A DNA stretch of 64,000 bases. It comes from Physcomitrium patens. Taxonomy: Eukaryota > Streptophyta > Bryopsida > Funariales > Funariaceae. The stretch lies in the NCBI RefSeq assembly GCF_000002425.4, contig NC_037275.1:140513-204512 (forward strand), written 5' to 3'. How positions within the stretch are numbered: the first letter of the stretch is position 1; each line of letters starts with the position of its first letter. Below the pieces are notes generated by a model. The model saw nothing but the letters and a program-made list of their open reading frames with translations. It was not told where the DNA came from and did no database searches. Positions 20,258-31,635 of this stretch are shown here, one piece after another. The translations under genes and the position numbers were made by a program.

Positions 20258-20419
20258 TGGTCAGATGAGGAGGTTGAGCTTTTGAAGCGGAGAATCCAAG
20301 AACATAGAAAAAGACATTGGAAGAAGATTTTGAACGACAATGCAGATGCATTTTGTCGGCGCAAAGAAGCTGACTTGAAGGACAAATGGAAGAACTTGGA
20401 GAAGTATGAGAGGCTTTAA
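20258..20419 (+). pseudogene. Telobox Myb domain fragment (TRF-like)
   Basis: Fifty-three codons from TGG 20258 to TAA 20417-20419: WSDEEVELLKRRIQEHRKRH, then WKKILNDNADAF, then ADLKDKWKNLEKYERL. The spacing of the Trp residues and the LKDKW(K/R)N motif in the third helix are the hallmark of the telobox subclass of Myb domains, which bind double-stranded TTTAGGG repeats in plants (TRFL/TRB/SMH families). The frame is closed by a TGA a few codons upstream, and no start codon or promoter is visible. The preceding helical relic may be its upstream part. Confidence 0.65.
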
Positions 20420-21300
20420 GTTCTTCGGAGTTGCCACACTACTCGTGTAGGTGTGGACTTATACTTGATCAACCAAAAATCCTTCACAACTGGTTTTTAT
20501 TATTGTATTTTACATCACTTTCATTCACATATCAAAGTATTCACATCACTCTCATTCTTGTCTCAATGTAATGTACAAAAATTGAGACTCATGAAAAGCT
20601 CGGGTATCGACAAACTGTTGTGGACATTACTTTGTGTTTGATTTCCGACCTATGCCAGATTTTTTCTATTTCCTGGTCACATAATCTTTCACTTTTAAAT
20701 TTTGATTTGTTATGTTTTCATTCATGATTCCTGCAAAACATGGATGAAGCCTTCGATTGATTGTGGAATCAATCGAAAGTTGGATACTTGGTGAAGAACA
20801 GCTTGAATATCACAACAAAGGAAATTTTAGATGGGTTTAGGATTTTTAGGATTTAGGGTGATAGTTGCGTGTACCGGTCGCAGTGCTGCTACATCAACAA
20901 GTACTCAATTATTATTTTTCTCGCTCAATTCATCTTTGTGAAGCTCATCTCAATCACTGGCTCTTGTTTCTCTTACAATGTCTTATGAGAGCGCCTTGAC
21001 ATTCAACCAAAAGGGAGTGTTGGGAGATATCATCGTCTTCACAACACAATGAATTAGATGGAGCGTGTGATGAAAACTTGGTTACTAGCATGCTAGGTGG
21101 AGATCTATGGGCTCTATTGATTGTTGCAACGATCTCAACTCACTTGGGAGAGGAGCATGAATTGATTTTGTTGTGCAAAGGTTATGCTTGTAGAATGGGT
21201 AGAAAACCTGGTTTCTGTCAGACATTGGTTAGAGAACCTGGTGAAATAGATGAATCATCCATCGGGCACTAAATTCAGGAGGTAGGATCAATGATTTAGT
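20420..21300. other. no gene recognised
   Basis: Sequence between the Myb relic and a degraded LTR. It contains a short TTTAGGATTTTTAGGATTTA stretch near 20836 that resembles the telomere-like tracts elsewhere. A 64-codon frame at 21078-21272 is not supported by recognisable motifs. Confidence 0.4.
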
Positions 21301-22199
21301 CAAAAAAAGTAGTTATATAAGAAATGTTGCTCTGAATCTAAAATGACATCAATTTCTACAACCACCCATACATTCTTCTAGACAGTCGAATGTGAACCGT
21401 TTGTAATCTCGTCTCCCAAAAATCTCCTATTCCACTCACTTGTCTTTCTTCCATCTCATGACACCATATTATGTAATACTGCATTATCTTGACGGATCGC
21501 ACATATCCATTGATTATGTTCCCATCACTGGATATATATCTTTACACTGATAACACATTTCAAAACTAATCATATCTTCTACATTCTTTTCCACGCATCC
21601 AATTCTACCTATCTCTTATATGAATGTCCTTCACTGTTCAAGCATTACAGTCAATACGGCACAACATCCCTGACAATTGAACCACATCCATATCTTCGTT
21701 CACTGGTTTTCAATCCGCCAAACAGAACTCAATATTCAAGAATTTGATTTCTCACTCAACAACATAGAGATCAAATTTCTATTTCTCCTCACAATACTCT
21801 TGATCTATATTTGTTCAACAATCGAAACGGATCCCAATCTCTTGACTCTGGAGTTACCTTAAAAGAAAACAAAATGAAGGAAAGAAAAGAAAAGAAAAGA
21901 AAAGAAAAAAATAAACAAGAGATAGCACCAAGCTTGCCCCGGGCTATACGCTATCACAGTTTTGGGCCCCTTCTACTTCTTTCTTCAACAGGTTCATACT
22001 TACTCCCGGATACCAAATATTACACATCCGATGTTGACTACTTTTTCTTTCCTAATTATCCATCTAACCCTCTCAACTATCCACTCATCAATTTACTGGC
22101 TTTTCTAAATCCTACATACAATGTATTGTAAGACACAGAAAAAAAGAAAAAAAGAAAAAAAGAAAACAACAACAAAATGAAAATCCTACTCATTATACC
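21300..22199 (-). repeat. 3' LTR of family A, minus copy 2 (diverged)
   Basis: Starts (minus) after the PPT GGGAGTGGGG with GGTATAATGAG, aligning to TGTAGAATAG at 5242. Further matches to 1539-2288 include ACTACTTTTTCTTTCCTAATTATCCAT versus the ACTACTTTTTCTGACTATGCAT region, GCACCAAGCTTGCCCCGGGC versus GTACCAAGCTTATCCCGGC, and ATCACTGG blocks. A (GAAAA)n purine-rich run at about 21870-21910 and (AAAAAAG)n at 22139-22165 are local expansions. The far end near 21300 is a guess. Confidence 0.6.
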
Positions 22200-22202
22200 T
22201 GG

Positions 22203-22212
22203 CCCCACTCCC
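22203..22212 (-). promoter_or_regulatory. polypurine tract of family A copy 2
   Basis: Minus strand GGGAGTGGGG, preceded by GCTGCACAG exactly as at 5218-5240. Confidence 0.6.
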
Positions 22213-22215
22213 AAC

Positions 22216-23112
22216 TGTGCAGCGTCCTTGCCAACAATGAACTGGTAAAACCTTTTTTAGTGATTTTCCTTAAAAATTTTCTACCACTCTAAATTCGTCG
22301 GATTGGTCAACTCCAACATTCAGTGGAGGTGGTTTCCCACAGGTTCTGGCTCTAATGATGAGTCCTCGTCCTCCTCCGATATTTCCATCGGCTCTCTCCA
22401 CGATTAGGCTGAGAAGTCTTTATCGTACCCTAAACACAATTCACGAACTTGGACTTCCAATTGCAAAATTTTGACAACCTGGTTGCTCACAATTAGTGCT
22501 GCTGTTGCCTCACCTTCTCCTCCAATTCACCGATTGTTAAAAATAGTGGGATAGACATCCGTGATCGACCAATACTGGCTGGGTCACTCTCCAATTTTGT
22601 GACTACAACAGCTTTTCAAGTTCCTATTTCTTTTCGTAACTCTTTCGTTTCAATCGAATATACTGATCAACCAATATCCTTCCTTTTTATTGTTCCAATT
22701 TGGCTGCCTTCTCTCGTTCTACTTCCAACAGACGCTTCGCCTCTACCCGTCCTAAAAGCCATGTCCTGCAATTTTGGAGCAGTTCTTGCCTTTCGCTTTC
22801 TAGTACAGTTCAAGTATTTTTATTTTTATTTTTATATTGTCCCAGGTATAGTGGGAATCTGCTTGATAGCATCATTATCATGGAGCTTGAGACTCGTTTG
22901 ACCAAGTTTATAGATTTTTCTGTCCCACTTTGATAAGCATTGGTGAAACCATAGCCGCGGCTAAACCTGGTTACTCGTTAGTTATCACTATCAAATGTGG
23001 CGAGAAGAGAAACTCCATCTTTGTACTGCAACCAACAACTTCATCGACAATTTCTATTCCCATGGAAGTCGCATTGAACATAGGGCACATAGGAGTTCCA
23101 CAGTGGCAATAA
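22216..23112 (-). pseudogene. Additional ORF of family A, second copy (C-terminal part)
   Basis: Minus-strand coding-like sequence ending just before a PPT and LTR. The C-terminal coiled coil matches the plus-strand copy almost residue for residue (ILQLEVQVRELCLGYDKDFS against ILKLEVQVRELDKYNEDLSA), followed by an acidic tail (MEISEEDEDSSLEPEPVG against EELEEDEDLQLELESVEP). Further upstream are LLQNCRTWLLGRVEAKRLLE and VEREKAAKLEQ. Multiple stops. A T-rich insert near 22815-22840 interrupts it. Conservation of this extra frame in two copies supports a real family A gene rather than chance. Function unknown. Confidence 0.6.
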
Positions 23113-24535
23113 TGCCCTTATAGCATCAGATTCATTCTTTCCTACATCCTAAATCCTAAACCCTCTTCCTTCTCTCTCCCCCCCCCCCTCTTCTTTCATA
23201 TCTAAGCGATGACAAACAAGCAACTAACACTCAGTGTATGTGCTCAGACCGACTTTCTCACTCCCTTCCACACAACGACAGACAAGCAACAAACATTCAG
23301 TGCTCGGTGCCCAATCTCACGCTGTACACCGAAAAGAAAGGGAAGAAAATTCGAATGATGCATGGTGGGAGAGGCAGGGAATGAGACACTGGGGCAAGAA
23401 ACTAGGACAAGGACTCGTAGTGGAACCGAGACTTGTACCCTCACAATGGGAGTGTGGATTTGATGCGACACAAGTGAGCTGATCTCGAAGTAGATCCTTG
23501 TTTTGACACAAGCCCCAGTTCCACGAGTCCTAGGCTTAGTATGAATTCCACTCCAAGCGCGAGTCTCAATCCTACGAGTTCTAGTCATGGTAAGAGTCCC
23601 TGTCCTGCGAGTCTAAGTCTTGACCCAAGTTTTGGTCCTGCTAGCCTCGATCTCGATGCGAGTCTCCCTAGTCCCGTGACTCTCAATCCTGGCGTGAGTC
23701 CCAGTTTGGCATAAGGTTCTAAATTCTAAATTAAAATTTCTTGAATTCCTTTGAACTTCTTGAATTCTTTGTCTCTATAGATCAAGTTTATATTTATTCT
23801 TAATTTTTTTGTTTTTTGATGCTAGACAAATTCTATTTTAAATAATTATAACATTGACGTGAAAAAGTATTGGAGTGAAATGTACTATGTTGCATGTGTA
23901 GTGAAGATCTCCAAATGCAAAAGTATTGTGTTTAGACTCACAATCATAACCAAGTAACGTATTTAGGGTAAGGCGAAGTTGTGATGTGAGACGAGGCAAG
24001 GCGAGGTGAGCCAGACTCTAAGCTCGTAAACATGGTCGCATTGGAGGTAAACATGTGCTGGATCAAAATTTGGCTATCCTGTGTTGATCTATTTTTCTTT
24101 CAAAGTGAAGTTGAGACATTCTTAGGGCAATTTGAATCGATTTTTTATTTTTTATTTTTTATTTTATTTTACTTTTTTTTGTTTTGTTTTGTTTATTTTC
24201 TAAAGTTAGTAACTGTGCTCCTTCGTTGTGTTTGAGGTTGAAGTATGAGCTTGAAGGAGAGGGACGTTACATCGCTTCGCATGTTCCTTATTAGGTCAAC
24301 TCTTGTCTACTCCACCACCTATATAACATGTAAAACGTTGTCCAAAACTCTACATGCTTCCATGTTTGTGTCGTGCATGGTTTCCAATTTAATTGTTTCA
24401 TGGATTGTTGAAACTTGGTTTAGGATTGAATTTGTTTTGGGATGGAATTAGAAGATTTGACAACTTTTTGGCTCAATGAACATGGATTTTGTTTTAAACC
24501 TCTTCATGATTCTTGTTTTTCATTCATTGCTGCAG
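23113..24535. other. mostly unrecognised; minisatellite-like patch
   Basis: No supported gene. It contains CTAAATCCTAAACCC at about 23147-23162 (telomere-like), a C-run at about 23180-23190, a near-duplicate pair (ACAAGCAACTAACACTCAGT at 23216 and ACAAGCAACAAACATTCAGT at 23283), and a degenerate array of CGAGTCC/GCGAGTCTC phrases at about 23470-23705. T-rich tracts lie at about 24139-24200. Frames here lack motifs and look like chance. Confidence 0.5.
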
Positions 24536-25952
24536 TCCCTAAACTTGGTACATTGTATAATAGAATCAACCAATCTAATGACAGGAACAGAGTGCTGGAA
24601 CAGAGCGTGCTGATCCATAGGCCGTTGAGGTATTCAATTTCTTACGATTTCTTTTGCTCTCAACCTTGATCGCAGCGTCATGTTTGAGAGATGCTTTATA
24701 CATTACATCGAGGTCTTGTAGGTATTAATGTAATAAGTTTTTGTACTCACGTTGAACTCGTTTGTATAGGTTACAGATAGAAGTTCAAGCAAGTTCGAGC
24801 ATCGGAGTGATAAGCACAACAATCATGGTCCTCCTTACGAGTGGCAGGTTTACAAGTATGCTCGAGCTCGTACCATTGTGATTTCATTCTTGAAATGTGA
24901 TTACTAGTATCGCAATTACCTTTCTACATTTCTTATTTTTATCATTCAAATGTGATTAGGGCTTGTCTCCTAAACCTCTATGGTTGGCGCGGATTCTTTG
25001 TCCAGCACTCTTGGTGGCAGCCATGGTGTTGGTCGTGTATATTACAAAGGTCGACAAGGCGACTACTACGTCATGGTGAGTCACCTATTGAATTGTTGTA
25101 GTCCAAACAGACCTTCAATTTTCATGTAGTCGTCTTCTTTTCAAACTTGTCTCATGATTTATATATTTATTTATTTATTTTAATCCGATTTCAACTTCGT
25201 GCACATGCTGTAGGTCATGGATATGCTCGGGCCAAGTCTCTGGGATGTCTCAAACTCTTCAAGGTCAAGCACAAGTATTTAAGGCAGCTCGTTTTGATTG
25301 AGCAGGTATGCACATGGAGACGTGAAGCCCGAGAATTTTCTCCTAGGACAACCCAATACATTTGAAGAGAAGAAGCTTTTTCTTGTACATCTCAGGCTTG
25401 GTGAGTTTTCAGTATCGTTGTGCTGTAATTTGTTCTCTGTTCACACATTAGCAACCTCTTTTGCTCTAATTTGGCATTACATCCATTTTTTTTTAATTTT
25501 TTTTTTTTTTATACATTTGTTAACTGTTACATGAAGAGTATCTAGACTAAGAATTGAATGAATTTATTACTGCTATGTCCATATACAAGTCAATTTTATA
25601 TCAAGATTAATATCTTTCTTCCATATATACAGCTACTCAATGGAGGGATGATACAACCGGTCAGCATGTAGAATATGACCAAAGGCCTGATGTGTTCCAG
25701 TGAGGCTCTTCTCCTCCTCCTCCTTGTCCTCATCTGTAGTTGCCATTTTTGTTTTGGTGGTTGAGAGCGACTGTTTTGCTTTTGAACTATATTTTGATTC
25801 TGTATAATTTTTGTACATGCAGTCGAACTGTTTGCTATGCAAGTGTGCATGCACATATGAGAACGACTGGGAGTAGGAAAGACGACTTGGGATCATTGGC
25901 TTACACTTTGGTATTCCTTCTGTATGGTAGTCTTCTTAGGCAAGGTTATCAA
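24536..25952 (+). pseudogene. MUT9-like / casein-kinase-I-like kinase pseudogene with introns
   Basis: Ser/Thr kinase relic of the plant MUT9-like (CK1-like) family. Six exon pieces with GT/AG boundaries are visible: 24536-24629 (PKLG..., INQSNDRN), 24770-24855 (FEHRSDKHNNHGPPYEWQVY), 25006-25075 ([20 protein letters not shown]), 25214-25400 (VMDMLGPSLWDV ... [20 protein letters not shown]), 25633-25698 ([19 protein letters not shown]) and 25823-25952 ([33 protein letters not shown]). Codons split by introns are restored correctly at several junctions. The catalytic-loop HGDVKPEN remains, but the usual VDLGLA metal-binding segment reads VHLRLA, and two stops lie in the fourth exon. N- and C-termini are absent. 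Clearly of host origin and inactive. Confidence 0.85.
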
Positions 25953-26001
25953 GTACTGATCAACTTTATAGCTAATATCTAATGACGAAGTGATCAATGC
26001 C

Positions 26002-26023
26002 ATATATATATATATATATATTA
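26002..26023. repeat. (TA)n microsatellite
   Basis: Uninterrupted TA dinucleotides between the kinase relic and the lone LTR. Confidence 0.9.
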
Positions 26024-26071
26024 AGATTTTGTTGCAAATAAAGTACTGTAAAGATAGTACAGCAAATGAAG

Positions 26072-27049
26072 TACTGTAAATCTATATGAATGTCCTTCGA
26101 TTGCTCGCCAAAATCCTTTTTGCCCTAGTCGATAGGTCTCTAGACGTTACAGAGAACCCTGAACAACTCAATCTGTTAATCTTGGATACCGCTTTATACT
26201 CACGACCTTGTATCCACTGATTTTCTTGTTGGATTAACCCAAAAATTTTCATTCACTCCGCACACTCAATCCTATGGACACCCTTTTAACTCTTCAATCA
26301 CAGACGTAACTTTGATTTTACAAAACAATCAAGAGTAATCACACCCACTTCATTAAAACCCCGATTCATCAGTACAAAATATTGACTTTCCAACATTGAT
26401 CGCTAGAAGTCCCTTTTCTCACCCTATCCAAAAACCTTGTATCCTCCCTTTTTCTTAACCTCCCTAATTTCCAAATCTTTGAATCTTCTCCTCCCCCTAA
26501 CCATTTCTGAATGTTTTCTCTTTTTTCCTTTAAATCCTAGCCTCTGAATTTCTTCAATCTTTTGTCTTGGATCCGGAATTGGCTCCGCTGTCAGAGCTTT
26601 TTCTTCCATTTTTTTGCCTTTTAAAAGGTTCTTTTTTCCAAAACAACGTTCTTTGAAATGGCACATAGAACAAAAGAGCCTGAAACGGAATCGAAACTTC
26701 TGTAATCAGGACCACATTCAGTCGCCCGACCAAATCAGGTCTCATATTGGCTAAGAGGCTCGTAGTAAGACCTGGATGTTCCCATAATTGAATCAAATTG
26801 GTCCTTCGCGTCAAGCTCACTTAGTCATTGATTTAGTCCTTTCGATTCGGTTGACTCCCACTATTGGACTCGAACAAACATTTTGTTACTGGTAAGTATG
26901 CCCTGACCGACTGTAATGGGGTGTCTGAAACCAGCTCCTGAATATTGGCACTGGAATCGATCGTTGCTCCGAATATTTGAAGCAATTGAACATTAATAAA
27001 AGTCCCTCTTATTTATATTTTCATAGTATACTCATGTTACAACACGACA
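26072..27049 (-). repeat. Lone family B LTR, truncated
   Basis: Aligns with the B1 LTRs from CTGTAAATCTATATGAATGT to the terminal ACAACACGACA at 27049, including TAGGTCTCTAGACGTTACAG. The first ~140 bases of the left end are missing and there is no family B internal sequence. It has no 73-bp array, only one unit, and reads FQALLFYVPFQ-like codons (minus) as in the B2 LTR. Its outer end abuts a family A integrase frame (27050), so it inserted in, or recombined into, that gene. Confidence 0.85.
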
Positions 27050-27560
27050 GTGGGTAGCAATACCCTTTGACCATTTGGTTACATAGTTTGTGGCAACTAA
27101 AATATACCGCTTCTTGCCAGGTTTGGACGTTGGTGCGATAGGATCGAAAAAATTAATACTCCATTTTTTGAATGGTGCCTGTGTCAAGATTGGAACTAAC
27201 AGCATGGCAAAAGTACCTGTGGATCAACCAATTCGTTGATAGGGATCACAACGTCAAATAAATTAGTGCACATCAGAAAACATTGTAGGCCACCAATATC
27301 CGGCCATTAAAGCCTTGCAAGCAGTACTATCTCCCACAAAATGACCACGACAACTATTTAAATGGCAACCTTCTACGATCGATTGTACTTCACTTCAAAA
27401 GATACAATGTCATAAAATGCCATCTTTGCCTTGTTTATACAAAGCATCAAAAATCATCGTATATGGGACACTATTCAGAATGAGTCGCTCCTTAAGCTTC
27501 TCGGTGAAAGTTGGTGGAAAGCTGTGGAAGGTCAAAAACTAAATGATTTCACTATACTTG
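27050..27560 (-). pseudogene. Family A integrase relic, N-terminal and core part
   Basis: Minus strand encodes a degraded HHCC domain (CHLNSCRGHFVGDSTACKAL, AGYWWPTMF, RCDPYQRIG) followed by APFKKWSINFFDPIAPTSKP and RYILVATNYVTKWSKGIAT, ending at the B-type LTR. It matches the plus-strand integrase that opens at 2289 with APFEKWRIDFVGPIAP. Several stops and frame changes are present; the rest of the core and the C-terminus are missing. Confidence 0.8.
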
Positions 27561-28170
27561 GGAGAAATTACATCCACGATAAATAATGTGACATCAAGAA
27601 GAGCATCTGGGACAAGCTCGTTACCAAGAATATTAGACAACTAGGATAAATGATTAGCATTGGCATGTTTCTTTCCAAGACATACGACAATCGTAAATTA
27701 AACTCTTGTAAGAATAAGATCCATTTGGCAATGCATCCACTCAATTGAGGCTTATTAATCATGTATTTGATGGCATTATGATCGACATAAAAAATAAACA
27801 GGTACCCAAGTAAATAGTGTCAAAATTTTTAAATCGAATATATCATACCTAACACTTCTTGTTCGGTAGTAATGTAATTGGTTTGACAGTGATCAATTAT
27901 CGACCGAAATAATAGATAAGATAATCCACACCATTATCATCCTTCTAACTGAATACCGATTCAATAGCCACATTGGATGCATCAACGTACCAATGAAAGA
28001 ACTCCGTCTAACGAGGAGCCACCAATATTAGTGCAGAGACCAATTTTGTCTTCAACGCTTCAAAGGCCACGGTACACTCCATGGTCCACATGGAACTAGT
28101 CCCATCTGACGAAGGCTTCTTCAGTAAGTTTGTTAAAAGTTGATAAATAATTACGAACAAGCGAATGAAT
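27561..28170 (-). pseudogene. Family A RNase H relic
   Basis: Minus strand contains the start of the RNase H domain (FFHWYVDASNVAIESVFS, about 27990-27940, with the first catalytic Asp) and NKPQLSGCIAKWILFLQEFN (about 27755-27695), a conserved end-of-domain motif. Between them are stops (for example where Gln or Tyr is expected). It links directly to the RT relic on the right. Confidence 0.8.
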
Positions 28171-29000
28171 CTTCAATAATAATTGACATGGCCCACAAAC
28201 CCTTGAATATTGGAGACCGTCTCTGGTCTGGACAAGTTCATGATATGATTTATTTTATCAAGATCCATAGTTATACTATGGCTAGAGACAACATGTCCCA
28301 ATAATTTTCGTGACAAAATACCAAATTGACACTTATTCAAGTTTAACGATATCTCAAATTTAGTGCACTGAGCCAAATATTTGCTTAGATAATTAAGATG
28401 ATCTTATTTGCTACTGAATGTACAAAATTCATTTAAAAAGATCTCCATAAACCGCTGGAGATAGTCTTGGAAGGCTTGAGTCATCACTCTTTTAAACATG
28501 GCTATGATGTTGCATAATCCAAAAGGCATCACATGATCAACAAATGTGCCCTAATCCATAGTGAAGGTTGTCTTAAGCTGGTTTTTTGTTGTAATTTGAA
28601 CTTAATTATCTCAAAAAATCCATCGAGGAACAAATAACATTCGTGACCGACTACAGTGTCGAATATACTATCTGTGAAAGATAACGAAAAGTAATCCTTC
28701 TTAGTGGCTGCATTAAGTGTCCAAAAATCTTGACAAATATAGATTTTTCATTTTTTTTTGGTACCATGATGATTAAAAAAATCTACTCACTATTTAGTAC
28801 TGGGTAAATAAAATCAATCGCAAGAAGCTTGTCCAATTCTTCCTTCACCATGAGGAAATATTTAGGATTAAGGCAATGTTGCCTTTACCATATCAGTTTA
28901 GCATTCTCTTCTAAAATGATATGATGCTCAAAGACGTCAGCAGGAATACCCTTTAAATTAGTATAAGTCCAAGCAAAACCAAACTTATGATGCAAGAAAA
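28171..29000 (-). pseudogene. Family A reverse transcriptase relic
   Basis: Minus strand: a 67-codon open piece (NLNKCQFGILSRKLLGHVVS, FVGHVNYY) represents the palm/thumb end. Upstream, broken frames show LNAATKKDYFSLSFTDSI, YLFLDGFFEIIKFK and MPFGLCN-like sequence, the order expected of Ty3/gypsy RT. The FLDD region is also recognisable, in a damaged form. Numerous stops and small indels are present. Confidence 0.75.
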
Positions 29001-29179
29001 ATTTTGTCTAACAGGTCAACTCCTCGTCCTTAATACCTTCATAGATCTTAATTGTTTGAAGCTCTGCTGTGGTCACCAAGTTAATAGTTTGACATAAAGG
29101 TGTAACAACAATGTTTTGTTTCAATCCCCGTACTTGTTAAAAATCAGTCGATAAGTCCCATATATACAAAGTACTGAAT

Positions 29180-29500
29180 CTTGTGTTGAGGGCACTAACA
29201 TGATATACATGGTTCCAATAAAATTGGATACGATAAAGTCAAACGTTGTAGCCAAAAGATAATATAGTCGATTTCATATGCTATACCAGCAATTTTAGTT
29301 TGAACACTTTGTAAAATACCCATTGATTAAATTCGGCTATGATTTGTGATCAATAATACCAATATTGTGGATACTAAGTTTTCTAAATCTAAAGCATCCA
29401 TTGTATCAGCGTTCATTAAATTGACGCTGGAACCACCATCTACCTAAATACTTGAGATCATAACACCATTAATCGAAACATTGATGGTTTATGCACCTGG
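29180..29500 (-). pseudogene. Family A aspartic protease-like relic
   Basis: Minus strand near 29420-29230 reads VDGGSSVNLMNADTMDAL-like and ITNHSRI ... GILQSVQTKIAGIAYEIDYI, resembling the retropepsin segment before RT in plant Ty3/gypsy elements (a VDGG active-site context). Frames are broken and the boundaries are approximate. Confidence 0.5.
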
Positions 29501-29760
29501 GTCAGGGTTCAAACTGACTTCACAAACTTCCTTATTACCTTACCTATGCCGTGTTAATGATGAATTCAATGTAGAATGATACTTTGGTGTGACCGTTAGA
29601 AGTTGCTTCATAGAAATAGAAGGCCGAATAGCATCCAGATCCTTCAAAATATCATAGGATTTTATATTTAGGGTAATATCTAATGCCCTCTTTCTTTTCA
29701 TTGGTTTGAGTTGAACTACGTGAGGTAAGATATTCTTCTACCCTAGATTCGGAATTGGAA

Positions 29761-30927
29761 CAAAAGATGGAGCTTCCTTGGAATTCATGCCTCTAAGAGA
29801 ATCTTTTAACAAAAAGGACGTTTCTCGAAATAGCATAGAGAACGGTGTCGAGATAGAGAGAGTTTGTCTCAAGAAAACGCTAGGCTTTTGGCTGTCACTA
29901 ATTATTCAATCAAACTTGAAAATAAGGAAAGCCCTAAGTTTATATATAAATTTTCTCCTTTTGAGAAATTACACCAAATACACAAGCCTCAAGTAACCCA
30001 CAACATCCAAAATATGATAAAATCCTCTAAAACCTTGTATATTCTTATGTGAAGATTTTTCTGAACTTCAACACCTCATATCTCCTATTCCGACCGTCCA
30101 AACAAACTCAAATTTTACATGAGGTACTGATATATTTTTATTAATTTCTACAACAATTTTCAAGCACAAAATTATTGTGGATCTTGAGATATCTTGAAAA
30201 TCCTAACAGTCGCTTCAAACCCTTATCTTTATATATCCACGTACAATTCTCTTCATATCTCACAAAATATAAGCTCAAATGCCACGAAATTTATATGTAT
30301 AGCTTCTTTATACAAAAATTTACATTCTTCAAAATGTTTGAGTCATAAATTCGTCCGAATACTCAAGTTATGACTCCAACCATTACTATAAACAAATCTG
30401 CTTACTTACTGCCTTTAATTTGGAAGTACCACCTTCAATTCCTTATAACTCCTTTATATAAACTCCAAAAGCAATAATTCTTTCATGAAAAATGTAGGCC
30501 TTGAAATCACCGTTCCAATTGCATCTTTTGATCTTCAAAAGCTATTGTAAAACTCCTCGTATCTTCAAAAGAGTAACAATATATCTTACATTAACACCTT
30601 AACTTCAAACGGCTATAACTTCTTCACCCTAATTCCAAATCCTCTAATTTTTGTATACAAATTATACCTCAAATCCTAAACTTTACAATCCTAGCTTGTA
30701 ATCTCCAAATTCCCTCGAAAGAAGAATCCTAATCTCTAATAAGGCCTCGGGCAGCCTCCTTGAAGACCATTGGACATGGCCTTTGACTAATAGGAATGAA
30801 GTTTTCTATTCCTTGCCTTCATCCAACCATGCGTTGCTTTCATTCCTCCCAATAAGCTTCCTATTAGTTAAGATTTTCTTTTTTAGGCCACAACCTTCTC
30901 TTAAGCTTTATACTAAATATTTGGGTC

Positions 30928-30966
<39 letters not shown>

Positions 30967-31083
30967 TAATGTCAAAATCAAAACAAGCAAAGAAACAAAG
31001 TAAAGTTTCTTACACCAATTCTTTTTAATTTAATCTACTAGCCACTTTAACACACATCTAGATTTATTAACATATAATATGTT
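29761..31083. other. AT-rich spacer, no gene recognised
   Basis: No supported gene. Oligo-pyrimidine phrases recur (CTTCAAAAG, CCTCAAATCC, CTTCATATCTC), giving a weakly repetitive texture at 30060-30720. A (TA)n run lies at about 30931-30962. It may include a decayed LTR that I cannot match to anything in the window. Confidence 0.4.
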
Positions 31084-31630
31084 CTAACTAATTTTTACAA
31101 ACTGTAAGTATTTACAGTACGACAATGGAATAGCTTGAAACGGAACCGAATCCTCTGTAATCGTGACCTCATTGGGTTGCTCAACCGAGTCAGGTCTCAT
31201 ACTAGATAAAACGCCCATTTTAGGACCTGGATTAGATGGCCTCGTAAGTGGGTCCAATTGGCCCTTCGCTTCAAGATCAGCCAAATATGGAATTAGTCCT
31301 TTTCCTTTTTGCTGACTTCTAGTAAGAATGGCTTGGACACATTCCACCCAATTTATCAGAGAATCTTTAGGACCTTGATTTATGTGTTCTATTTTTTCTT
31401 GGTTTTGAATCTGCTAATCTCAATTATTGAAATTGAATAGAGCATTACATTGATGATAAGTATGCACTAATTGCTTATAATTCTCACAAATTGATACATA
31501 ATTGTCACTCGCTCTGGGATTGGGACATTCACTCACATAATGATCAATCTATCTGCAACAAAAACAACGAAGTGGTCTTCTTGCACCTCCATCAGGCATA
31601 TTGGGTGTCTCCACTAATTTAACTTTTAAA
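31084..31630 (-). repeat. Family B LTR fragment carrying a gag-like zinc knuckle
   Basis: Minus strand reads VETPNMPDGGARRPLRCFCC, then DHYVSECPNPRASDNY, then INWVECVQAILTRSQQK and SSMRPDSVEQPNEV, FQAIPLSY. The CCHC spacing C-X2-C-X4-H-X4-C is intact apart from one stop between C and H. The same protein-like stretch lies inside the B2 LTRs (35790-36210, 42530-43030). The right end stops at the chromovirus gag of element C. Confidence 0.65.
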
Positions 31631-31635
31631 TTTGT

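Larger units (their letters stand above)
21300..29760 (-). mobile_element. Family A pieces on minus strand (pol ... aORF ... 3' LTR), interrupted
   Basis: Reading leftwards on the minus strand: protease/RT/RNase H/integrase (29760-27050), a break holding a B-type LTR and a kinase pseudogene (27049-24536), then the additional ORF (23112-22216), PPT and 3' LTR (22199 to about 21300). Order and strand match one family A element whose integrase C-terminus was lost at the break, but two independent fragments cannot be excluded. Confidence 0.5.

Noticed and set aside
22599..22933. Two plus-strand frames of 77-100 codons
   Set aside because: Antisense of the family A additional ORF, which has a homologue at 3485-5155 in the sense orientation.
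23244..23588. 114-codon minus-strand frame
   Set aside because: Falls on the minisatellite-like patch; Arg/Thr/Ser-biased and unsupported by any motif.
25596..25896. Minus-strand frames of 86-87 codons with an Arg run
   Set aside because: Antisense of kinase exons and the intron between them.
26002..26023. TATA box for a local gene
   Set aside because: It is a (TA)n microsatellite with no gene start downstream; the next feature is a minus-strand LTR.
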